A stretch of DNA of 64,000 bases from Flavisphingopyxis soli (GTDB lineage: Bacteria > Pseudomonadota > Alphaproteobacteria > Sphingomonadales > Sphingomonadaceae): positions 583,001-647,000 of the forward strand of contig NZ_VOPY01000001.1 in assembly GCF_007995095.1 (NCBI RefSeq), given 5' to 3'. Every line of letters begins with the position of its first letter. The stretch's first letter is position 1. The translations under genes were made by a program, and so were the position numbers. Shown piece by piece: positions 36,041-42,402 of this stretch. A model generated the notes under the pieces. That model was not told the origin of the DNA and ran no database searches. It saw only the letters and a program-made list of their open reading frames with translations.

Positions 36041-36493
36041 ATGGCATTTGATAATGACACCAACACTCTCGAACGCAACACGACGGCTGGCACCGCCAGC
36101 GACACGAAATTCGCCAGCGACCCGGAAAATGATCTGATTGAGCGCGACGAAACTCGCGAACTCATTTCCTCGGAAAAGGTCGATGGCACCGCGGTCTACA
36201 GCCGCGACGGCGAAAAGCTGGGGTCGATCCACCACTTCATGGTCGGCAAGCGCAGCGGACGCGTCAGCTACGCGGTGATGAGCTTCGGCGGCCTGTTCGG
36301 CATGGGCGAAGATTACTATCCGCTACCGTGGGATTCGCTGACCTACGATACCGACCGTAATGGCTATGTCGTCGGCATCACCAAGGACATGCTCGATAGG
36401 GACAAACAACCGTCCTATGCCCGCAACAGCGAGCCCGAGTGGAACGACGATTTCGATACGCGCATCCGGACATTCTATGTCCGCACCGCGTAA
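36041..36493 (+). CDS. PRC-barrel domain protein
   Basis: 150 residues. A charged, flexible N-terminus (about 40 residues) precedes a PRC-barrel: SSEKVDGTAVYSRDGEKLGS, IHHFMVGKRSGRVSYAVMSF, GGLFGMGEDYYPLPWDSLTY. The start follows AAAGGAG. PRC-barrels are found in RNA-processing, photosynthesis and stress proteins; single-domain members like this are usually stress-induced and uncharacterised. An EcfG-like promoter lies upstream and an intrinsic terminator downstream, so it is a monocistronic stress gene. Confidence 0.9.
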   Translation: MAFDNDTNTLERNTTAGTASDTKFASDPENDLIERDETRELISSEKVDGTAVYSRDGEKLGSIHHFMVGKRSGRVSYAVMSFGGLFGMGEDYYPLPWDSLTYDTDRNGYVVGITKDMLDRDKQPSYARNSEPEWNDDFDTRIRTFYVRTA

Positions 36494-36537
36494 CCGATGA
36501 TTGACGACGCGGCTCCCAGCGTTGGAGACCGGCAATC

Positions 36538-36563
36538 AAGGGTGGCCTCGCGCCACCCTTTTT
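36538..36563 (+). terminator. Intrinsic terminator after the PRC-barrel gene
   Basis: GGGTGGC (36540-36546) and GCCACCC (36552-36558) form a GC-rich stem, followed by TTTTT. It lies 45 bases after the PRC-barrel stop codon. Confidence 0.85.
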
Positions 36564-36593
36564 GTTGCGGTCGTGGGAGGCGCTGGTGCTGTC

Positions 36594-36725
36594 TCAGCCG
36601 TTCTTCATATTGTCGAGGCCCTTGACCACGCCGCCCTTCAAAGACGGCTGCGACGCGTTGGTCTTTTTCTTCTCCGCCTTCGGCTTGCGGATTTCCTTGC
36701 TCGACTTCTTCTGGCTTTTGGCCAT
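36594..36725 (-). CDS. Small lysine-rich protein
   Basis: 43 residues read from the minus strand: it starts MAKSQKKSSKEIRKPKAEKK and ends GGVVKGLDNMKNG. Fourteen or so Lys/Arg residues in 43 and no hydrophobic core suggest a disordered, nucleic-acid-binding type peptide. Small Lys-rich proteins beginning MAK...KKSxKE-x-RKPK are widespread in alphaproteobacteria. ATG at 36725-36723 is preceded by GGGAACGAG. It was too short for routine ORF calling. Confidence 0.7.
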   Translation of the reverse strand: MAKSQKKSSKEIRKPKAEKKKTNASQPSLKGGVVKGLDNMKNG

Positions 36726-36811
36726 GGCTCGTTCCCATCGGGGCGGCATGCCCCGCCAACATCCTACACGCGCTCGACGAGCCCAGCCCTATGGAATCGT
36801 CTGGGGTGTTG

Positions 36812-37117
36812 TTATCGTTTCTTGACGAATTCGGCGCGCAGCACGAGCCCCTTGATCCCTTCGTAACGACAATCGATTTCCTGCGCATCGCCGGTCAGCC
36901 GGATCGACTTGATCAGCGTGCCGCGCTTGAGCGTCTGCCCCGCGCCCTTGACCGTCAGGTCCTTGATCAGCGTTACCGCATCACCGTCGGTCAGCACGTT
37001 GCCAACCGCGTCGCGCACTTCGACCGTATTGTTTTCGGCCTCGGTCAATTGCGCTGCCTCGGATGCCGGCAGCCATTCTCCCGAAGTCTCGTCATAGACA
37101 TAGTCTTCGTCGCTCAT
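36812..37117 (-). CDS. PhnA-like protein lacking the zinc ribbon
   Basis: 101 residues. The C-terminal part has the PhnA/YjdM domain pattern: VRDAVGNVLTDGDAVTLIKD, LTVKGAGQTLKRGTLIKSIR and YEGIKGLVLRAEFVKK. Canonical PhnA starts with a Cys4 zinc ribbon, but here there is only one Cys in the whole protein (DCRYEG) and the N-terminus is the acidic MSDEDYVYDETSGEWLPASE. The gene overlaps the S1/P1 nuclease stop by four bases. It is unlikely to have any phosphonate role; function unknown. Confidence 0.85.
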   Translation of the reverse strand: MSDEDYVYDETSGEWLPASEAAQLTEAENNTVEVRDAVGNVLTDGDAVTLIKDLTVKGAGQTLKRGTLIKSIRLTGDAQEIDCRYEGIKGLVLRAEFVKKR

Positions 37118-37926
37118 CGTGCGTCTCCGAACATTGCGTTGAGATAGGTCGCCAACCGCACGCCGCCCTGGATCAGGCGTTGCTTGAGGATGGCGTCATG
37201 GGCGAAAGCGTAATCGTAGCTGACCTTCGTGCCGTCGGGATAAAGTGTCAGGCGGATGGCCGCGCTTTCGGCGACCCAGGTCAGCGGGTTGGGGTCCATC
37301 CAGGCCTTGGCCTGCTTGATGTCGGTGCTGCGCATCAGCCAGCGCGCCATCTCAGTATAGCTCAGCTGTTGCCGGTCGATCAGCCCCGAATCCCAGATGC
37401 TGTGGAGATTGCTCGGCTGGCCGAAGAAGTCGAGCTTGACGTCGTTGCCGCCGCGATCGGTGCCGTCGCCGACATGCATCGGCTGGTGGAGATCGCCGAC
37501 GACATGGATGATGAAGCGCAGCGCCAGCGCGCGCTGGGCCTTGGGCAATCGGGTGTCGAGAACCTGTGCGCGGAAGCGGGCGAGCGCAGTGACCGCATCG
37601 CCCTCCGGCGGAGGACCGACCTCGGCATAGGTCTTGCCCTCGGGAACGGTGACGTAGTGCAGCGCGCTGGCCTCTTCCTTCCAGAACTTTTCGGGGCTGG
37701 CCTTCATGAAATCGGGCCAGTTCGCCGCCTCGGCGAGATCCTCGTTCTCAAGAATGCCGGCGACGCCAGCGCGCGCCTCGGTGGTTAACAGGGATTGCGC
37801 AATTTCACCGACCACGCGGTGACCGGTCAGGCCCCAGGCAGAGGCGGTTTGCGGCAAGATGAGCGCGGCGGCAGCGAGCGCGGCGACGGCGGCGCGCAGT
37901 GCGCGGCGGAGGGGCTGGGTGGTCAT
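37114..37926 (-). CDS. S1/P1-type nuclease
   Basis: 270 residues. Secreted zinc-dependent nuclease cutting single-stranded DNA and RNA. The signal peptide ends ASA and the mature protein starts at Trp31 (WGLTGHRVVGEIA), which is the N-terminal zinc ligand in this family. Further ligands are in HYVTVP, LALRFIIHVVGDLHQPMHVG and NLHSIWDSGLID. Periplasmic or extracellular; probably scavenges nucleotides or phosphate. It overlaps the PhnA-like gene by four bases. Confidence 0.94.
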   Translation of the reverse strand: MTTQPLRRALRAAVAALAAAALILPQTASAWGLTGHRVVGEIAQSLLTTEARAGVAGILENEDLAEAANWPDFMKASPEKFWKEEASALHYVTVPEGKTYAEVGPPPEGDAVTALARFRAQVLDTRLPKAQRALALRFIIHVVGDLHQPMHVGDGTDRGGNDVKLDFFGQPSNLHSIWDSGLIDRQQLSYTEMARWLMRSTDIKQAKAWMDPNPLTWVAESAAIRLTLYPDGTKVSYDYAFAHDAILKQRLIQGGVRLATYLNAMFGDAR

Positions 37927-37973
37927 CGAGCCGACCTACTGGGCGGAAAGCGCAAAGTCGAATTGAACCGACA

Positions 37974-38516
37974 TCAACGCGTCGATTCGAGCAGATAGCG
38001 GGCGATAGCGTCGTAGCGTGATCCGCCGTGGCCCATCCGGCTTTCGTACAGCACCAGCGAATCGACGGTAAATGCGGGACCCGACAGGCCGCCATGGTGC
38101 TCGCGGAAATGATCGACCGGACCCGACGAGCGGTTGAGCCGGGCCAGCGTGATGTGGGGTACGAAGGAACGATGCTCGGGAGCGATGCCGACCCGCTGGC
38201 AGGCCTGTTCGACCTTGTGATGGAGTTGCGTCAACTGCATCGCGGGTTCGAGTCCGGCCCACAGCGTATGGACCATGCCTTTCCGGTCGAAGCTGCCCGT
38301 GCCGCTGATCCTCGCTTCGAACGCCGCGAAGTGGATCTGGCCGAGCGCGGCGGCAACGTCTTCGGCGCAATGGCGGTCGACCTCGCCGATGAACTTCATC
38401 GTGCAGTGCAATTGCTCGTCGTCCTGCCAGCGGGCACCCGAAACGCCTTCCATGATGCCAAGCAGGAAGCGGCGAACGGGGGCGGGGGGCCGGATGGCGA
38501 CGAACAGGCGGTGCAT
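37974..38516 (-). CDS. thpR: RNA 2',3'-cyclic phosphodiesterase (2H family)
   Basis: 180 residues. Two H-x-T/S-x catalytic motifs are visible: HCTM at 37 and HITL at 121. N-terminal RLFVAIRPPAPVRRFL is typical. This family hydrolyses 2',3'-cyclic phosphate RNA ends and was first described as a 2'-5' RNA ligase. It lies 48 bases upstream of the S1/P1 nuclease gene on the same strand, so both nucleic-acid enzymes may be cotranscribed. Confidence 0.93.
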   Translation of the reverse strand: MHRLFVAIRPPAPVRRFLLGIMEGVSGARWQDDEQLHCTMKFIGEVDRHCAEDVAAALGQIHFAAFEARISGTGSFDRKGMVHTLWAGLEPAMQLTQLHHKVEQACQRVGIAPEHRSFVPHITLARLNRSSGPVDHFREHHGGLSGPAFTVDSLVLYESRMGHGGSRYDAIARYLLESTR

Positions 38517-38663
38517 GGCAGTCTCACTATAGGCATGCTACGATGCAGCAACAGCGCAAAAGCGCGACGGATTGGTGTTCCGGTTTTGCTTGAAATCGCG
38601 GCGTCTTATCCCGATATTACAGACACTGGCGGATCGATCCGCCGCAAAGGAGAATATTTCATC

Positions 38664-39407
38664 ATGGACAACCGTACCGATCCACGCACGACCGGCTTCG
38701 GCTATGCGGGTGGGCTCGAAGCAGGACGCCGCGATGTGGCGTTCGACGCCGGGCTGCGTTCGTACATGCTGTCGGTCTACAACTACATGGCTTCGGGCGT
38801 GCTGCTGACCGGCATCGTCGCGATGCTGTTCGCCAATTCGCAGGTCGGCATCGACATACTGGTCAACGGCGGCGCGCTGCGCTGGGTCATCATGCTGGCG
38901 CCGCTGGCGTTCGTCCTGGTGCTGAGCTTTGGCATCAACAAGCTTTCGACCGGTGCCGCACAGGCGCTGTTCTGGGGCTTCGCGACGGTCATGGGCCTGT
39001 CGATGGCGTCGATCTTCCTCGTCTATACCGGCGCTTCGATCGCCCAGACGTTCTTCGCCACCGCTGCCGCCTTCGCCGGTCTCAGCCTGTTCGGCTATAC
39101 GACCAAGAAGGACCTGTCGGGCTGGGGCACCTTCCTGATCATGGGCGTCGTCGGCCTGATCGTCGCGATGCTGCTCAACGCATTCGTGTTCAAATCGGGC
39201 GCGATGGAGCTTGCTATCTCGGCGATCGGTGTGCTGATCTTCGCCGGCCTCACCGCCTACGACACGCAGAAGATCAAGAGCATGTACGCCTATGTCGCGG
39301 GCACCGACATGATGGGCAAGACGGTCATCATGGGGGCGCTCAACCTCTATCTCGACTTCGTCAACATGTTCATGTTCCTGCTGCGCTTCATGGGCAACCG
39401 CAGCTAA
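38664..39407 (+). CDS. Bax inhibitor-1/YccA family membrane protein
   Basis: 247 residues, seven hydrophobic helices. Conserved segments: RSYMLSVYNYMASGVLLTGI, FINKLSTGAAQALFWGF-type (here GINKLSTGAAQALFWGFATV), FAGLTAYDTQKIKSMY and NLYLDFVNMFMFLLRFMGNR. The start at 38664 is preceded by AAAGGAGA at a rather long spacing (12 bases). Family members include E. coli YbhL/YccA; YccA inhibits the FtsH protease. A terminator follows. Confidence 0.93.
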   Translation: MDNRTDPRTTGFGYAGGLEAGRRDVAFDAGLRSYMLSVYNYMASGVLLTGIVAMLFANSQVGIDILVNGGALRWVIMLAPLAFVLVLSFGINKLSTGAAQALFWGFATVMGLSMASIFLVYTGASIAQTFFATAAAFAGLSLFGYTTKKDLSGWGTFLIMGVVGLIVAMLLNAFVFKSGAMELAISAIGVLIFAGLTAYDTQKIKSMYAYVAGTDMMGKTVIMGALNLYLDFVNMFMFLLRFMGNRS

Positions 39408-39433
39408 GCGAACGAACATAATGAACCGAACAT

Positions 39434-39468
39434 CGGCCCGGCGGAGCGATCTGCCGGGCCTTTTTCTT
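39434..39468 (+). terminator. Intrinsic terminator after the Bax-inhibitor-1 gene
   Basis: A GGCCCGGC...GCCGGGCC stem with a ten-base loop, then TTTTT. It ends against the 3' end of the convergent GST gene and could serve both strands. Confidence 0.85.
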
Positions 39469-40093
39469 AGCCCTTGCGCTGCATTTCCTCGATCTCGGCG
39501 GTGTCGATCGCCTTGGCCGCGCGATAGGCGTCGCGCGCGCGCATCCGTCCGGCATAGGCGGTGAAGGCGTCGCGTTCGGGCAGCGTGCCGAACTGCAGCC
39601 CCCAGTCGACCTGGCTGCCGACATAGACGTCGGCCATCGTGAAACGGTCGCCGCAAACGTAGTCGCGATCGGCCAGATGTGCCTCGAGCGTGTCGATGAC
39701 GCGGTCGAGATTGCCATAGCCCGCCATCCGCTCCTGATCGGCGGTCGGGATGATGCCGAGATTCTTGTCGGTAATCGCCTGTTCGAGCGGGCCGGCGGTG
39801 AAGAACAGCCAGCGATAATAATCGGCGCGCTCGTCGGGCTTCGGCGCCAGCCCGGCATCGGGGAATGCCTCGGCGAGATAGGCGCAGATCGCGGCGCATT
39901 CGGTCACCGTGCGACCTTGATGGACGATCGCGGGCACCTTTCCCATCGGGTTGATCGCGAGATAATCGGCGCCCTTCATCGTCGAGCCGTAATCGAGGAT
40001 GATCGCCGAATATTCGGCCCCCGCCTCGTGCAGCGCCCAGCGCGCGATCTGCCCGCGCGACATCGGATTGGTGTAGAAAGTGATATTGGACAT
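39467..40093 (-). CDS. Glutathione S-transferase family protein
   Basis: 208 residues. The N-terminal thioredoxin fold begins MSNITFYTNPMSRGQIARWA, with the cis-Pro/Glu-Cys region MGKVPAIVHQGRTVTECAAI; the C-terminal helical domain has GDRFTMADVYVGSQ, the N-capping motif of GSTs. Cytoplasmic; conjugates or reduces electrophiles with glutathione. The upstream region carries a cluster of GCGTGAC repeats that may control it. Confidence 0.92.
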   Translation of the reverse strand: MSNITFYTNPMSRGQIARWALHEAGAEYSAIILDYGSTMKGADYLAINPMGKVPAIVHQGRTVTECAAICAYLAEAFPDAGLAPKPDERADYYRWLFFTAGPLEQAITDKNLGIIPTADQERMAGYGNLDRVIDTLEAHLADRDYVCGDRFTMADVYVGSQVDWGLQFGTLPERDAFTAYAGRMRARDAYRAAKAIDTAEIEEMQRKG

Positions 40094-40127
40094 CGGGGCG
40101 TTCCTTTCGGGGAGCTGTGATGCGGGG

Positions 40128-40213
40128 CGTGACCTTGCGCGTGACTTTCACGCGGTGACAAAAAAAGCGTGACCGTAGCCGCGAGCTTCACGCCGCTGCG
40201 GCGAAAGCGTGAC
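40128..40213. repeat. Cluster of GCGTGAC repeats upstream of the GST gene
   Basis: GCGTGAC occurs at 40128-40134, 40139-40145, 40167-40173 and 40207-40213, with the inverse TTCACGC at 40147-40153 and 40187-40193. Six copies in 86 bases is far above expectation. The cluster is the only intergenic DNA between the HTH gene and the GST gene, both transcribed leftward, so it may be the GST operator or promoter region. Confidence 0.65.
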
Positions 40214-40214
40214 C

Positions 40215-40595
40215 TTAATCGAGCAAGCGATCGAGCCGGCGCAGCAGCGCCAGCCCCACCATGCCGTCGGGACGATAACGATAGCCGACTCGCTTGCCAT
40301 GATAGCGCACTTCCTCGGGGTCGCCGACCAAAGCTTTCTCGATCGTCGTCACGGGTCGTCGCGTCACGGGCAACGGGGGCGCATCGTGCGCCATCGCGGC
40401 ATCCCACGCGCGGGCAAATTGAGGACAGCGGCGGCGCAGGCGATAGGCGCCCTCCCGGCTCATCCCCGCGACATGCGCCGCGTGGGCGACATTGCCCCAG
40501 GCGCGCAGCACGTTGAGGAAGACCTTGCGCCGCTCATTCGTCCAACCGTTGCGGCGGGGACGGCGGCGACGCGAATCGGGTGTTGGCTGGGTCAT
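40215..40595 (-). CDS. Hypothetical helix-turn-helix-like protein, paralogue of the 33.5-kb gene
   Basis: 126 residues from the ATG at 40595. Block GWTNERRKVFLNVLRAWGNV, AHAAHVAGMSREGAYRLRRR and FARAWDAAM has the same order and spacing as in the 33456-34052 gene (GWT-x3-R...A-x2-VGM-x-RE-x-AYRLRRR...F-x2-AWDA). The C-terminal part is different: EEVRYHGKRVGYRYRPDGMV and a leucine-rich end LALLRRLDRLLD. Probably a DNA-binding protein; role unknown. Confidence 0.75.
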   Translation of the reverse strand: MTQPTPDSRRRRPRRNGWTNERRKVFLNVLRAWGNVAHAAHVAGMSREGAYRLRRRCPQFARAWDAAMAHDAPPLPVTRRPVTTIEKALVGDPEEVRYHGKRVGYRYRPDGMVGLALLRRLDRLLD

Positions 40596-40795
40596 GTCCA
40601 CACAGGAACATAAAAAGAACATGTAGGAAAGGGCGATCGGTCAGATACGGAAGCCCAAGAGCATTCGATCTTAAGTCTGCTTTGTGCCCAAACCCGGTCA
40701 TCACAGAGGCTGTTCCAAATCCCCGAAAGCGGATCGTCAGCTTTTCGCGACGGTGACCAAACCACAATGTCTGGTATTGGGTGGAAAACTGACAA

Positions 40796-40945
40796 TCAAT
40801 CCCGATGAACTTCGACCCGCTCGCAGAGCTTCCTGACAATCAAGCTTGCTCCGAGCACGCCGACAATGACGCCGAACGCTAGAAACGGCAGGCCATCGAA
40901 ATCCGCGTGAAAGATAGGTTGGGCGACAACAGCTACACCAAGCAT
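40796..40945 (-). CDS. Possible small membrane protein (or remnant)
   Basis: 49 residues read from the minus strand, starting MLGVAVVAQPIFHADFDGLP, with a second helix FLAFGVIVGVLGASLIV and a charged tail. The frame is open for about 11 codons upstream of the ATG before a stop, and no Shine-Dalgarno is present, so this may be the end of a decayed gene. Two hydrophobic segments separated by an acidic turn support coding origin. Confidence 0.4.
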   Translation of the reverse strand: MLGVAVVAQPIFHADFDGLPFLAFGVIVGVLGASLIVRKLCERVEVHRD

Positions 40946-41327
40946 CAAACAGGCAAAGTTGATACCCGTTCGAACGAGCGCCTATGGTCAATCAGGGTCA
41001 TGCGGGTGATTGTGCTCCAAAAACCGAATGTCCGCAATTGGGTCGTTAGCCGACCGACTGGTCTTAGCGCTCTCGTCTCCCCGAGCCACCGGCCGCAATT
41101 GGCTCGTTTGCTGACGGCCGCCTTCCTTTGCTCGCCTGCCCTATCAGACTGGCCGAAATCGACCTGGGGAGCTGCTATGCTTTACCCGCCGGAGCTATTC
41201 GCCCAACGGCATGACTTGCTTTCAATGGGCCACTGGCGTTTGTTCGGTTCTGTCAGCACTACGCGTGCCGTCCGAAGCCGGCGTCGCGGCAACTGAACCA
41301 TGCATTATCCCTGGAAGCGAGATCGAA
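40946..41327. other. Intergenic stretch with a short direct repeat, no gene seen
   Basis: About 380 bases without a convincing gene. It contains two 23-base direct repeats (CCGCAATTGG-x-TCGTT core) at 41032-41054 and 41093-41115 with 20 identical positions. GC is lower than in the neighbouring genes. The frames crossing it have no family resemblance. Confidence 0.5.
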
Positions 41328-42248
41328 ATGACCAATTCACCGTTCTATCCGATCGGCACGCCCGGCAAAGCCTGGGGCGAGGCCGAGCTTGGCCAATGGC
41401 AGGCAAGCCAGTCCCGGCAGCGCCGTTACAAGGACGATGTGGTGCCCCGCATCATGGCCCTGGCGGACCGTTTCGAAATCCTCTCTTACGGTCAAATCGA
41501 CTATGCTGGCGAGGCTTACAGCCTCTTTGCCCTGCGCAATGGCGCACCCGATCCGAGCCTGCCGACGGCTCTGGTGACGGGCGGCGTCCATGGATACGAA
41601 ACGAGCGGCGTGATGGGGGCGCTGCAGTTCCTCGAGACCCGCGCCGACGACTATGTCGGCAAGGTCAACCTGCTGGTCGCCCCCTGCGTCAGCCCATGGG
41701 CATATGAGCGGATCAACCGCTGGAACCGTGATGCCATCGATCCCAACCGCAACTTTACCCCGGATAGCAAGGCACGCGAGTGCACTGCATTGATCGAATT
41801 GGTGGCCGCGCAAGGCGGATCGTTCCTGCTGCATATCGATCTGCACGAAACGACCGACAGCGATGAAAGCGAGTTTCGCCCCGCTCTGGCCGCGCGTGAC
41901 GGCGAAGATTTTGTCCCGGGCGCGATCCCCGATGGCTTCTATCTCGTCGACGATAGTGAAAATCGGCAACCTGCCTTCCAGCAGGCCATCATTTCAGCGG
42001 TTGAACAGGTTACGCACATCGCACCGCCGGACGATGCCGGAATGATCATCGGCTCGCCCGTCGTGGCGCACGGAGTGATCGAATATCCCCAGGCCAGATA
42101 TGCCATGTGCGCCTCTGTGACCGGCGCGCGGTTCACAACGACCACCGAAGTCTATCCCGACAGCCCGCGCGCCACGTCGGCGATATGCAACCATGCCCAA
42201 GTGGCCGCCGTGTACGCAGCCCTGGATTTCGCGATCGCGCATAGGTGA
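41328..42248 (+). CDS. M14-like zinc carboxypeptidase family protein
   Basis: 306 residues from the ATG at 41328; a longer frame from 41211 has no support. The zinc motif HGYE sits in LVTGGVHGYETSGVMGALQF, the substrate-Arg/Asn segment is DPNRNFTPD, and the second histidine ligand lies in FLLHIDLHETTDSDESEF. TTTTEVYPDSPR carries a probable catalytic Glu. No signal peptide, so cytoplasmic. Could be a carboxypeptidase or a deacylase of small acylated amino acids; substrate not known. It stands alone between gene-poor flanks. Confidence 0.88.
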   Translation: MTNSPFYPIGTPGKAWGEAELGQWQASQSRQRRYKDDVVPRIMALADRFEILSYGQIDYAGEAYSLFALRNGAPDPSLPTALVTGGVHGYETSGVMGALQFLETRADDYVGKVNLLVAPCVSPWAYERINRWNRDAIDPNRNFTPDSKARECTALIELVAAQGGSFLLHIDLHETTDSDESEFRPALAARDGEDFVPGAIPDGFYLVDDSENRQPAFQQAIISAVEQVTHIAPPDDAGMIIGSPVVAHGVIEYPQARYAMCASVTGARFTTTTEVYPDSPRATSAICNHAQVAAVYAALDFAIAHR

Positions 42249-42402
42249 GGCAAGGCCGCCGATCATTCTTCAGCAGAGTCGCTCAGCCTGTTGCGGGCCG
42301 ATAGCCAACTTCAATCAATGCCAGTCAGGTGGTCGATCCCACTCGATTGCCGCTCGGGGCATGAGCCGACTATCCACGATCGGACGGCCCAATCCGTCTC
42401 TT

